64,000 nt of DNA, taken from NCBI GenBank assembly GCA_020636535.1, contig JACJXT010000011.1, positions 1,054,001 through 1,118,000 of the forward strand, written 5' to 3'. Position numbers and translations under genes: made by a program. This DNA is from Chitinophagales bacterium. Its GTDB lineage: Bacteria; Bacteroidota; Bacteroidia; Chitinophagales; JADIYW01. This document shows positions 8,245 to 16,987 of this stretch, piece by piece; position 1 is the stretch's first letter; every line of letters starts with the position of its first letter. The notes beneath the pieces are model-generated. The model saw only the letters and a list, made by a program, of their open reading frames with translations. It was not told the origin of the DNA and did not search any database.

Positions 8245-8722
8245 TTTTATTATTTTTTAAATGTATTAAAAATAATGCTGTACAAGCCATTGCATCACTC
8301 AATGCTTCGTGGTGATTTAATGGAATTTTATATTCTTCGCATAACGAAGATAGTTTATTACCAAATATTCTGTAAGTATCATATCCTGTATATTTTGGCA
8401 GTTCGATGTTGTAATATTCCAATGTTTGATTGAGACAATGAAAATCAAAAGCAAAACCGTTATGAGCAACAACATTTTGACCTTTGATGAATGGCTCAAT
8501 TTGATACCAAATTTTATCAAAAGTTGGTGTATTTGTTGTTTGTTTAGGATCAATTCCGTGAATATCAATGAAATTATTCCAGTAATAGTTATCTGGTGGT
8601 TGAACCAAAATTGATAACTGCTCTGTTATAATTTGATTTTCGACACGCACCAAACCAACTTGACAAATGCTCCAACGCTTGCCTTGTGCAGTTTCAAAAT
8701 CTATGGCAGTAAATGATATCAT
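8234..8722 (-). CDS. DEDDh-family 3'-5' exonuclease (DnaQ-like)
   Basis: This 162-residue stand-alone exonuclease domain shows all signature motifs: ExoI FTAIDFETA near residue 5, ExoII VVAHNGFAFDFHCL near 90, and ExoIII HHEALSDAMACTALF near 140, with the catalytic His in the HEALSDA context (DEDDh). There is no polymerase or BRCT extension. Its ATG overlaps the stop of the AAA+ gene (ATGA, 4 nt), and its end overlaps the next gene by 11 nt. Inside a restriction-type operon it is more likely an effector or end-processing nuclease than a proofreading subunit; that is inference. Confidence 0.9.
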   Translation of the reverse strand: MISFTAIDFETAQGKRWSICQVGLVRVENQIITEQLSILVQPPDNYYWNNFIDIHGIDPKQTTNTPTFDKIWYQIEPFIKGQNVVAHNGFAFDFHCLNQTLEYYNIELPKYTGYDTYRIFGNKLSSLCEEYKIPLNHHEALSDAMACTALFLIHLKNNKNVK

Positions 8723-10521
8723 TGATTGCTGTTTTTATATCCAATTTGTTTTCTTGAAAGCTGGTTACATAGTGTTTCTTCTTTACAAAATGCTATTAGT
8801 ATTTTTAGATTTACTTTAGTTCCGTATACAATTTCGTTGATTTCATTTTTACGAACAATATTATCAATTTGTCCACCAGAGAAATCAAACTGTGTAGCTA
8901 ATAACTCACAATCATTATCTGACAAATGTGGTATTTTAGATTTCCAAATTTGTGTTTTGGCAGCAATACTTGGCTTTTGAAATTCAATTTTAAATAAAAA
9001 ACGCCTTTCAAATGCTGTATCCATATTGTTTGCTAAATTTGTTGTGGCAATTAAAATACCTTCAAAGTTTTCAATTTCTTCTAACAAAATATTTTGAATT
9101 CTATTTTCCGTATCACTTACATTTGATGAATTTGTTTCTTTGCGTTTAGCAATAATGGCATCAGCTTCGTTGAAAAATAAAATAGGTGTTATTTTTTTAT
9201 TTTTTGTATATGATTTGTACTCTTTAAAAACTTGCTTGATAATTTTTTCACTTTCGCCAAACCACATTGAACGAGATGCACTAATATCTACTTTCATTAT
9301 TTCTCGGCTTGTTGCTTTAGCAATTTGTAAAACACTTTCGGTTTTTCCAGTACCAGCTGTACCATAAAGTAATACTGTTATTCCTTTTGGTAATGCTTTT
9401 TCTACTAAACGCTTTTGTGTGTTTTTAAGATTTTCTTCTTTCAAAAGAGTCTTCAATAAATTTAATTGATTAGTTTCTTCATTACTATAAATTAGTTTGC
9501 GAAATGATATATTTTTAGGAAAAATTATATTTTCTTTTTCGTTATTGTCTAAATTTTTGCTAAATAATTTCATACCACATTCAGTAAGTAGATTTAATGC
9601 TTTTTCTGTAAGTTTCATTTTTACATTATCAAAGAAAGTGCTGTCTTCAAGTTCTAACCAATCTTCTTTAATTAGATTGTTTTCTTTAGACAGCAGTTTT
9701 TCTATTTGAATAAATCTTTCATTGAGTCTATCATAAATTTTTCTAAAAGCAGTTTCTACCCAAGGATCTCTATCTCCTTCGAGAAATTTCCATACAACAT
9801 ATAAAAACAAATATTTTTCTTCAATTGAAACTCCAAAATATTTTATTTTTTCAATAAGCAAGAGATTAGTATTCTCTTCTAAAATACTTTGAGTTTGCTC
9901 AAATAATTCTCTTGTTGAAATTTCTTTATTATCTCTTTGATTAGCTAATTCATTCACCATTTCTAATAAAGAAAAGATGTCTTCAAATTTTAGAACATCA
10001 ACTAAAACATCAGGAATAGGTTCATTTTTAAGAATTTTATCTAAAATTATTTCGTTTACATAAAACTCTTCATCTACACCTTTAAGTTTTATATTTTTGT
10101 GCCTATTGTTTTTGGTGTTTTTGCGTAACAAACATCTTTCAAGTAATTCAATAAAATTATTACTATACTCCAAAAGTTTTATTGGATTGCATTCGAAATA
10201 TTCATTCAAATCATCTAGGTTAACCTTACGACCTTTGTAGTTTAGCGTAAAAATAACAGCAATAAAAAGTGCTTGCGTTGTTGAAACATGAAAGTATTTA
10301 GCCAAAAATGAGAGTTCTTCTTCTAATATATCAAATAATAGATTATCTAATTTACTTTTTTCTGCCAAATTGTAGACCATGTCAATATTGTGTAAAACTT
10401 CATTTTTAAGTGTACTTTCCATATTAATGTTATTTTTAAAATTTAATACAAATTTATCTGAGGGAAACGCCAAAATATGTCGCTCTAAAAACTTCTTTGA
10501 ATGGGTGAGAAAATTTGACAC
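8719..10521 (-). CDS. AAA+ ATPase heading a putative defence operon
   Basis: This 600-residue protein has a C-terminal AAA domain of the FtsH/proteasomal-ATPase type. Walker A is LLYGTAGTGKTES (about 385-397). Walker B is ILFFNEADAI, with Asn in place of the usual Asp before the Glu. The second region of homology is ATTNLANNMDTAFERRF, with an Arg-finger pair. Residues 1-370 are helical and unrecognised, possibly a sensor or substrate-binding region. The start is GTG (10521), the only candidate between an upstream in-frame TAA and the conserved region. It is the first gene of a four-gene cluster joined by 4-11 nt overlaps. It could remodel or activate the nucleases. Confidence 0.85.
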   Translation of the reverse strand: MSNFLTHSKKFLERHILAFPSDKFVLNFKNNINMESTLKNEVLHNIDMVYNLAEKSKLDNLLFDILEEELSFLAKYFHVSTTQALFIAVIFTLNYKGRKVNLDDLNEYFECNPIKLLEYSNNFIELLERCLLRKNTKNNRHKNIKLKGVDEEFYVNEIILDKILKNEPIPDVLVDVLKFEDIFSLLEMVNELANQRDNKEISTRELFEQTQSILEENTNLLLIEKIKYFGVSIEEKYLFLYVVWKFLEGDRDPWVETAFRKIYDRLNERFIQIEKLLSKENNLIKEDWLELEDSTFFDNVKMKLTEKALNLLTECGMKLFSKNLDNNEKENIIFPKNISFRKLIYSNEETNQLNLLKTLLKEENLKNTQKRLVEKALPKGITVLLYGTAGTGKTESVLQIAKATSREIMKVDISASRSMWFGESEKIIKQVFKEYKSYTKNKKITPILFFNEADAIIAKRKETNSSNVSDTENRIQNILLEEIENFEGILIATTNLANNMDTAFERRFLFKIEFQKPSIAAKTQIWKSKIPHLSDNDCELLATQFDFSGGQIDNIVRKNEINEIVYGTKVNLKILIAFCKEETLCNQLSRKQIGYKNSNQ

Positions 10522-10601
10522 ATTTGGTTTTGCGAAGGATCGACTCTGAGTGTTGGTTTACTTGTTGTTCGTATAATACTAAAGTGATATTAAAAATAGA
10601 C

Positions 10602-10609
10602 CAAAATTA
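10602..10609 (-). promoter_or_regulatory. Predicted -7 element upstream of the AAA+ operon
   Basis: The minus strand reads TAATTTTG, matching TAnnTTTG, about 80 nt before the GTG start of the ATPase gene. The -33 region is not convincing. No inverted-repeat operator that I could assign to the WYL regulator was obvious. Confidence 0.4.
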
Positions 10610-10838
10610 CATATGACTCCATTCTGAATCTGCTTGCAGTAGGCAGGTCTATTTCAAAGTCTTTTAAAAACAGATTCCGAAATCTACCTGTTCGGCACCA
10701 TGTCTGCCAACAGATAGAGACAGGCAATCTCAAACCATGAACTGCTATCCGCTTGCAAAGACGAGGATTATTTTAGTTGTTGAGTTTTTGATTTAGGAGA
10801 TACTTCGTTTGTTCCTCACTTAGTATAGACGGTTAGTT
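10610..10838 (-). repeat. Mosaic intergenic repeat with an inverted, diverged copy of the 207-bp repeat
   Basis: From about 10723 to 10838 the plus strand matches the reverse complement of the 207-bp unit: ggcaatctcaaac, then a gap, gacgaggattattttagttg, gatttaggagatacttcgtt and cctcacttagtatagacgg. The preceding part (10620-10735) contains taggcaggtc, agattccga and gacaggca motifs also seen at 45345-45440. Similarity to the 207-bp unit stops where the IS256 remnant begins. Confidence 0.8.
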
Positions 10839-10845
10839 GATGTGA

Positions 10846-11417
10846 AAATTAATTACAGCAACCGATAATTTAAACGGATTTACGCAGACTATTCGCTCTG
10901 TTTTTCCTCAATCACAAACTCAAATCTGTGTCGTCCATCAAATCAGAAATGCCTGTAAATATGTAGTTTGGAAAGACAGAAAACAGTTTACAGCAGACAT
11001 GAAACTCATCTACACAGCACCAACAAAACAAGCAGCACAAGCAGCACTTAACGACTTTGCACTAAAATGGGAAGCCAAATACAGCTATGCCATTAAATCT
11101 TGGAAAGACAATTGGGACGAACTTACCGTGTTTTTTGAATTCCCCGTAGAAATCAGAAAAATCATCTATACCACCAATTTAATAGAAAATTTAAACGGAA
11201 AAATAAGAAAATACACCAAAAACAAAATGTCTTTCCCAACAGATGATGCTGTGCTAAAATCCGTTTATCTTGCCATAAGAGAAGCCACCAAAAAATGGTC
11301 TATGCCAATACAAAACTGGGGAATTATTCTTAACCAATTTATTATTATTTTTGACAACAGAATTAAAATTTAAAACAACTCAACCTTTTAACTTTACACA
11401 CTTCTTGGGATACTGTC
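10846..11417 (+). pseudogene. 5'-truncated IS256-family transposase remnant
   Basis: The open frame from 10846 to 11373 (the first ATG is only at 10999) encodes the C-terminal part of an IS256-type transposase. It retains TDNLNGFTQTIRSVFP with the second catalytic Asp, CVVHQIRNACKYV, and the distal Glu in TTNLIENLNGKIRKYT. The N-terminal part with the first Asp is missing, and an in-frame stop (10843) precedes the homology, where the truncated 207-bp repeat ends. The sequence tttacacacttcttgggatactgtc at about 11393-11417 looks like the original right inverted repeat. It is non-functional on its own. Confidence 0.88.
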
Positions 11418-11439
11418 TAGTTATTCGTCATTAAGTCAT

Positions 11440-11520
11440 TAGTTTTATCTCCGTCACGCTGAGTGAAGTGTAACGAAACGAAGCGGCTCCATTCCAAACT
11501 TGTTTCGGAATCTACTACTA
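11440..11520. repeat. Interspersed intergenic repeat fragment
   Basis: The segment ctccgtcacgctgagtgaag, followed by taacgaaacgaagcgg and ccattccaaacttgtttcgg, shares vocabulary with the other non-coding repeats here (gcgaagc, tgagtgag, ccattc..gaatc). I treat it as a mosaic repeat fragment. No coding potential is seen. Confidence 0.4.
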
Positions 11521-11560
11521 TAAATGCTTACCATCTATTTAGCAGATACCTTTACTTCAA

Positions 11561-12147
11561 TACAATGTGTAGCTAACTACAAACCACCATGTAGCAACTA
11601 CAACACTATGTGTAGATAACTACAGACCACCATGTAGCAACTACAACACCATATGTAGATAACTACAGACCACCTCGTAGCAACTACAACACTATATGTA
11701 GATAACTACAGACCAACATGTAGCGGCTACAATACTATGTGTAGCTAACTACAAACCAACATGTAGCGGCTACAACACTATGTGTAGATAACTACAAACC
11801 ACCATGTAGCAACTACAACACCATATGTAGACAGCTACAAACCACCTCGTAGCAACTACAACACCATGTGTAGATAACTACAAACCACCATGCAGCAACT
11901 ACAACACCATATGTAGATAACTACAGACCACCTCGTAGCAACTACAACACTATATGTAGATAACTACAGACCAACATGTAGCGGCTACAACACTATATGT
12001 AGATAACTACAAACCACCATGTAGCCACTACAACACTGTGTGTAGATAACTACAGACCACCATGTAGCAACTACAACACCATATATAGATAACTACAGAC
12101 CACCTCGTAGCAACTACAATACTGTGTGTAGATAACTACAACCCACC
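11561..12147. repeat. 43-bp minisatellite of about 13.6 units built from paired hairpins
   Basis: The period is exactly 43 bp (for example catgtagcaa at 11588 and 11631). Each unit holds two short foldbacks with the same arms: TGTAG-ATAA-CTACA and TGTAG-CAA-CTACA. Across units the loops vary (ATAA, CTAA, ACAG, CAA, CGG, CCA) while the TGTAG/CTACA arms are mostly kept; exceptions are CGTAG and TGCAG variants. There are no unique spacers, so this is not a CRISPR array. It lies 176 bp upstream of the Fic gene. Confidence 0.93.
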
Positions 12148-12322
12148 AAATAGCTATAAAAAAAAACATAGCTAGTCCTTTAATTTTTTTAATAAAATAT
12201 TTAAATAGTAAAAATAATTGGCTAACTTGCTATTGCAAAAACTTAGGGATATATGGAAATAGGAGAGTAAGTATGTGTAAATACTATAGATATACATAAT
12301 ATAAAAATAAGAAGAATTAGAG

Positions 12323-13792
12323 ATGGAAGGTAAAGAAGTGAAAATTTGGACTGGAATTGATATTGAAGATAATTGGCTAAATACAGACACATCAAAATTT
12401 GATGACTTAGCCCCAAGTTGGTATAAAAAGAGAAAGGAGTTTATTGATGGTGATAGCGATTATGAAGAGTTTCTAAATCGGCTTAAACGACAACATGCTA
12501 TTGAAACAGGGATAGTAGAAAAACTTTATGATTTATCTGAAGGGATTACTCAAACATTGATAAAAGAAGGATTTGTTGAATCATATATTAGTCATAATGA
12601 TACAAACATAGCTCCTAAAAAGTTAATGCAGTATCTCTACGATCACTTTGAAGCTATGGATTTTGTTTTTGATTTGGTTAAATCTAATAGACAATTAACG
12701 GTTAGTTTCATAAAGGAATTACATCAATTGATAACTCAGAACCAAGATTATACGGAAGCTATTGATACACTAGGTAGGATAGTTCAAATTCCATTACTTA
12801 AGGGAAAATTTAAAGAGAATGAGAATAATCCCAAACGAAAAGATGGACAGATTTTCATTTACTGTCCAACTATTCATGTTGAAAGTGAAATGGATAAGCT
12901 AATTAAAATCTATAACGAACAAACCGAAAAAGAATTAAATCCAATTATTTTAGCAGCATGGGTGCATCATGCTTTTACTCAAATTCATCCATTTCAAGAT
13001 GGCAATGGACGAATTGCTCGGCTATTAGCAAGTTTAATATTGATAAAGAATGGGTTGCTTCCTTTTACTGTTAAGAGGGAAGATAAATCAGCATATATTT
13101 CTGCTTTAGAACATGCTGATAAAAATGTTCCTCAAGAATTAGTTACATTTTTTTCAATTGAACAGAAAAAAAGTATAGAAAACGCTCTAAATTTTAAAAC
13201 AGAAAAAACTGCAAATAGTCTAGCTGATTTAGCTAATTTACTAAATTCTAAAGTTGAAAAGGCTACTTCTGAACAAAGAAAAATAAGAGAGTACGAGTTA
13301 ACAGAAAACAGAAATAAAGTATTTGAATATATATATGATATCTTGGGCGAAATTAAAGAAGAATTAAAAGAACTAATTCCAAGAGAAGTAGCTAGAACAG
13401 GTGTTACAAGTGTAAATCCTAATCAAGAAAGGCACTTTTGGCATACACATCAAATAACTGAATATGCAAATAATCATGATTATTATTTCAATCGAAATAT
13501 GCCTCGAGGCTGGTTTGGAATTCATTTTAGTTTGCCTACCGAAAGTAGCTATAATCTTATTATAACAGTTCATCACTATGGATACGAAGACGATGTAATT
13601 GCTGTTGGAGCATTTATGGAATTTTCAGAAAATATTGATGAACATGAAGATAAAAAATTAATATCAATTAATATTTCACCATTTACAGTTTCATTGGAAC
13701 GGATAGGAGAACGAACCAAAGATAATTTAAACTCATATATTCAGGATATACTAAAAGTTGGATTAACCGTCATCATAAATGAAATTAATTAA
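12323..13792 (+). CDS. Fic/DOC-family protein (predicted protein AMPylase)
   Basis: This 489-residue protein has a Fic domain at about 120-275 with the full catalytic motif HPFQDGNGRIAR at 222-233, indicating competence to transfer AMP or another NMP to target hydroxyls. Residues 55-75 (RQHAIETGIVEKLYDLSEGIT) resemble the N-terminal helix of Fic subfamilies, where a conserved Glu can be auto-inhibitory. Residues about 290-489 form an unrecognised C-terminal region (coiled-coil-like 300-350, then a beta-rich part) that may select targets. No antitoxin partner is adjacent. It stands alone between the 43-bp array and the nuo genes. Cellular target unknown. Confidence 0.88.
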   Translation: MEGKEVKIWTGIDIEDNWLNTDTSKFDDLAPSWYKKRKEFIDGDSDYEEFLNRLKRQHAIETGIVEKLYDLSEGITQTLIKEGFVESYISHNDTNIAPKKLMQYLYDHFEAMDFVFDLVKSNRQLTVSFIKELHQLITQNQDYTEAIDTLGRIVQIPLLKGKFKENENNPKRKDGQIFIYCPTIHVESEMDKLIKIYNEQTEKELNPIILAAWVHHAFTQIHPFQDGNGRIARLLASLILIKNGLLPFTVKREDKSAYISALEHADKNVPQELVTFFSIEQKKSIENALNFKTEKTANSLADLANLLNSKVEKATSEQRKIREYELTENRNKVFEYIYDILGEIKEELKELIPREVARTGVTSVNPNQERHFWHTHQITEYANNHDYYFNRNMPRGWFGIHFSLPTESSYNLIITVHHYGYEDDVIAVGAFMEFSENIDEHEDKKLISINISPFTVSLERIGERTKDNLNSYIQDILKVGLTVIINEIN

Positions 13793-13986
13793 CAAATAAA
13801 ATATTATACAGAGACAATAATCATTACACAAAAAGATAAAAAAAACTAACATTTGTTAATTTAATCAATTATTTATGGTTGCAATTAGCATTCAAAATTA
13901 AAATTATTACCTAAGTTTTGTTTACAAAGAATCAACGACCTAGTAAGAATAAGTAAAGAAACATAAAAGAATCTTACTGTTTGAGT

Positions 13987-14016
13987 AAAGCCAGTTTTAA
14001 GATTTTTGGCTTTTTA
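13987..14016 (+). terminator. Terminator-like hairpin in the fic-nuoA gap
   Basis: AAAGCCA (13987-13993) pairs with TGGCTTT (14007-14013) and is followed by T residues. The surrounding text (aatctta-tgtttgag-agttttaagattttt-tttttatg) is repeated in diverged form after topA (about 24020-24085), so it is part of a dispersed terminator-bearing repeat. The rest of the 13793-14126 gap holds only the nuoA promoter. Confidence 0.6.
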
Positions 14017-14081
14017 TGCTGTTCGATTATTAAGAACTTAAAAGAGTACTCAACATCTTAGCATAAGTTTTAAATACATTC

Positions 14082-14113
14082 TTGTAAAATCTCCAATAAA
14101 AAGCTTAATTTTG
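14082..14113 (+). promoter_or_regulatory. nuoA promoter
   Basis: A -33 TTG at 14082-14084 and a -7 TAATTTTG at 14106-14113 (perfect TAnnTTTG) are separated by 21 nt, with the nuoA ATG 13 nt after the -7 element. This fits the Bacteroidota sigma-ABfr consensus. Confidence 0.7.
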
Positions 14114-14126
14114 TGCAAATTATACT

Positions 14127-14504
14127 ATGTTATTAGCAGTCAACAACGGTTTAATAGATTACTTGCCAATAGCCATGATGTTTTTTGTTGCTCTTGGTTT
14201 TGTGTTAACTACAATGGTGGCTACACATTTACTAGGACCTAAAAGAAAATCTAAAATAAAATTAGAAAGTTTTGAGTGTGGCATAGAATCGCAAGGCAAT
14301 GCACGATTACCATTTTCTATCAAGTATTTTCTAGTAGCCATTCTTTTTGTTTTGTTTGATGTTGAAGTGATTTTTATGTATCCTTGGGCGGTAAACTTTA
14401 AAGCACTAGGTTTGTTAGGATTAGTAGAAATGTTTCTTTTTATAGCAATTTTTTTAGTGGGCTTCTTTTATATTATCAAAAAAGGAGCATTAAAATGGGA
14501 ATAA
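14127..14504 (+). CDS. nuoA: NADH-quinone oxidoreductase subunit A
   Basis: This 125-residue membrane subunit of respiratory complex I has three predicted membrane helices (about 10-35, 65-87 and 93-117). The conserved loop LESFECGIESQGNARLPFSIKYFLVAILFV-type segment (ECG, then R-PFSIKYF) is clear. It begins a nuoA-B-C-D run with 3-9 nt gaps. Length is normal for the family. Confidence 0.96.
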   Translation: MLLAVNNGLIDYLPIAMMFFVALGFVLTTMVATHLLGPKRKSKIKLESFECGIESQGNARLPFSIKYFLVAILFVLFDVEVIFMYPWAVNFKALGLLGLVEMFLFIAIFLVGFFYIIKKGALKWE

Positions 14505-14507
14505 TTT

Positions 14508-15062
14508 ATGAGTACTACAGCTGTTGATATAGATATTGTTCACCAACCAGAAGGAATTGAAGGGCAAGGTTTCTTTGCAACTTCACTAGATAAAGTAGTT
14601 GGTTTAGCACGAAAAAATTCTTTGTGGCCATTGCCTTTTGCAACTTCTTGTTGTGGTATTGAGTTCATGGCTACTATGGCTGCAACCTACGATTTATCTC
14701 GCTTTGGTTCTGAAAGATTATCGTTTTCTCCAAGACAAGCAGATTTATTGATGGTAATGGGAACCATTTCTAAAAAAATGGGACCAATCTTGCGTCAGGT
14801 GTACGAGCAGATGGCAGAACCTAAATGGGTGTTGTGCATGGGTGCTTGTGCTAGTACTGGTGGTATTTTCGATACTTATAGCGTTTTACAAGGTATAGAT
14901 AGAATTATTCCTGTAGATGTGTATATTTCAGGATGTCCGCCAAGACCAGAACAAGTTTTAGATGGTATTTTGCAAATACAAGCACTAGCAGAATCAGAAT
15001 CTACGAGAAGAAGAGATAGTAAAGAATACAAAGATATGTTGGCTAAATACGGAATTGAATAA
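14508..15062 (+). CDS. nuoB: NADH-quinone oxidoreductase subunit B (N2 cluster)
   Basis: This 184-residue peripheral-arm subunit of complex I binds the terminal 4Fe-4S cluster N2 near the quinone site. All ligand motifs are visible: the tandem cysteines in TSCCGIEFMA, GACASTGG, and YISGCPPRPEQ. Start ATG is 3 nt after the nuoA stop. The fold and length are standard, with no anomalies. Confidence 0.97.
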   Translation: MSTTAVDIDIVHQPEGIEGQGFFATSLDKVVGLARKNSLWPLPFATSCCGIEFMATMAATYDLSRFGSERLSFSPRQADLLMVMGTISKKMGPILRQVYEQMAEPKWVLCMGACASTGGIFDTYSVLQGIDRIIPVDVYISGCPPRPEQVLDGILQIQALAESESTRRRDSKEYKDMLAKYGIE

Positions 15063-15065
15063 TTT

Positions 15066-15572
15066 ATGGAAACACTATTAGCTACACTTCAAGAAGATTT
15101 AAAACAACAATTTGGCGATGCTATTTTGGCAATAGAGCAAGATTATGATTTTCCTGTAATTATTGTAGCGAAAAACCAGTTGAAAGCAGTATTGTCGTAT
15201 TTAAAAGATGATGAAAAGCATCAATATCAATTTTTAACTACACTTTGTGGTATTCATTTTCCTGATAATGAGCAAGATAAAGAGTTTTGCATCATGTATC
15301 AATTACACAACTTAGTAGCTAATAAAAGAGTAAGAATTAAATCGTTTATGCCAGAGCACGATGTAGCTATTCCTACAGTAACCGATTTATGGCTCACTGC
15401 TAATTGGATGGAAAGACAAGAATACGATTTCTTTGGCTTTGATTTTGTAGGACATCCAAACTTAAAACGCATTTTAAACATGGATGAAATGAATTATTTT
15501 CCGATGCGAAAACAATATCCATTAGAAGATTTGCAAAGAGATGATAAGAACGACAAAATGTTTGGTAGGTAA
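15066..15572 (+). CDS. nuoC: NADH-quinone oxidoreductase subunit C
   Basis: This 168-residue 30-kDa-type subunit of the complex I hydrophilic arm has the C-terminal signature ERQEYDFFGFDFVGHPNLKR followed by YPLEDLQRDD. NuoC and NuoD are separate proteins here, unlike the fused NuoCD of enterobacteria. It sits 3 nt after nuoB and 9 nt before nuoD. Confidence 0.95.
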   Translation: METLLATLQEDLKQQFGDAILAIEQDYDFPVIIVAKNQLKAVLSYLKDDEKHQYQFLTTLCGIHFPDNEQDKEFCIMYQLHNLVANKRVRIKSFMPEHDVAIPTVTDLWLTANWMERQEYDFFGFDFVGHPNLKRILNMDEMNYFPMRKQYPLEDLQRDDKNDKMFGR

Positions 15573-15581
15573 TATATTTTT

Positions 15582-16781
15582 ATGACAACAGAACAACAAA
15601 GCATAACAGAAGAAAAACACTTTACTACACTTAACTTAGGACCAACACATCCTGCTACACATGGTATTTTTCAGAATGTGTTAACTATGGATGGTGAATA
15701 TATTGTTGATGCTGTTCCAACCATTGGATATATCCATCGTGCTTTTGAAAAATTAGGAGAACGAAGACCTTTTAACCAAATTACAACTATTACCGATAGA
15801 CTAAACTACTGTTCATCACCAATCAATAATATGGCTTGGCACATGACTGTAGAAAAGCTAATCAAAGCAGATATTCCCAAAAGAGCACAATATATGCGTG
15901 TGATTATCATGGAATTATCTAGAATAGCAGACCATATTATTTGCGATACAGTAATTGCTGTAGATACTGGAGCAATGACAGGTTTCTTGCATTTATTTCA
16001 ACATAGAGAAAAAATTTACGATATTTTTGAACGCATTTGTGGTGCAAGATTAACGACGAATATTGGAAGAATTGGTGGTTTAGAAAGAGACTTTACAGAT
16101 GAAGTATGGAATTTAATCCACACTTTCTTAAAAGAATTTCCTATTGGATTGAAAGAGTTTGAAAAATTGGTTAATCGCAATAGAATTTTTATGGATAGAA
16201 CCATTGGTGTTGGTGCAATAGATGCAGATTTAGCACTAAGTTATGGTTTTACTGGTCCAAATTTAAGAGCAGCTGGTGTAGATTATGATGTTCGTGTAAT
16301 GAATCCATATTCTTCTTACGAAGATTTTGATTTTGATATTCCTGTAGGTACACAAGGCGATACTTACGACAGATATATGGTGCGTATTGAAGAAATGTGG
16401 CAAAGTTTAAGAATTATAGAACAAGCCATTAACAAAATGCCAAAAGAAGGCAGTTTTCATGCAGATTTACCACACTTTTACTTGCCACCAAAAGTTGATG
16501 TATATAGCAAAATGGAAGCACTTATTTACCATTTTAAAATTGTAATGGGTGAAACTGAAGTACCAAAAGGAGAGGTGTATCATGCAGTAGAAGGTGGAAA
16601 TGGTGAATTGGGTTTCTATATTATTTCTGACGGAGGAAGAACTCCATTTCGTTTTCATATACGCCGACCATGTTTTATCTACTATCAAGCCTATCCAGAA
16701 ATGATAAAAGGTGGTTTATTGTCAGATGCTATTTTAACTATGAGTAGCATGAATGTTATAGCAGGAGAGTTGGACGCTTAG
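15582..16781 (+). CDS. nuoD: NADH-quinone oxidoreductase subunit D
   Basis: This 399-residue 49-kDa subunit helps form the quinone site with NuoB. Family hallmarks: LNLGPTHPATHG at the N-terminus, YIHRAFEKLGERR, and a C-terminus ending SMNVIAGELDA close to the usual MGEVDR-type end. It is the last nuo gene in this cluster. nuoE-nuoN do not follow; a 206-bp gap and a secreted protein do. The remaining complex I genes must be elsewhere or the operon has been split. Confidence 0.96.
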   Translation: MTTEQQSITEEKHFTTLNLGPTHPATHGIFQNVLTMDGEYIVDAVPTIGYIHRAFEKLGERRPFNQITTITDRLNYCSSPINNMAWHMTVEKLIKADIPKRAQYMRVIIMELSRIADHIICDTVIAVDTGAMTGFLHLFQHREKIYDIFERICGARLTTNIGRIGGLERDFTDEVWNLIHTFLKEFPIGLKEFEKLVNRNRIFMDRTIGVGAIDADLALSYGFTGPNLRAAGVDYDVRVMNPYSSYEDFDFDIPVGTQGDTYDRYMVRIEEMWQSLRIIEQAINKMPKEGSFHADLPHFYLPPKVDVYSKMEALIYHFKIVMGETEVPKGEVYHAVEGGNGELGFYIISDGGRTPFRFHIRRPCFIYYQAYPEMIKGGLLSDAILTMSSMNVIAGELDA

Positions 16782-16987
16782 TTTTTGTATCAAGTCTTTC
16801 TTTATTTATTAGATTTTTGCAGCAATGTTATTAGAGGCAAGATATTTAGATGCTGAACAACTTCATCACAAAAAAGAACCTCTATTGCTTTAAATATGAT
16901 GTAAAATAATAAGCTTGTTAATATTTGTTATTTCATTTAATAAAGCTACGCATACTCCTTATATTTACTTGTAAACCTATATATACT

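Noticed and set aside
8234..8722. DNA polymerase III epsilon subunit (dnaQ) as replicative proofreading gene
   Set aside because: The DEDDh motifs fit, but the gene is embedded by overlaps in a restriction-like operon and has no clamp-binding or polymerase context.
11561..12147. Possible CRISPR array
   Set aside because: The whole 43-bp unit is repeated with small variations, there are no unique spacers of constant length, and no cas genes are nearby.
16782..16987. Remnant of nuoE after nuoD
   Set aside because: A 22-codon frame starting at 16825 (MLLEARYLDAEQ) has no resemblance to NuoE, and no Fe-S cysteine motif is present.
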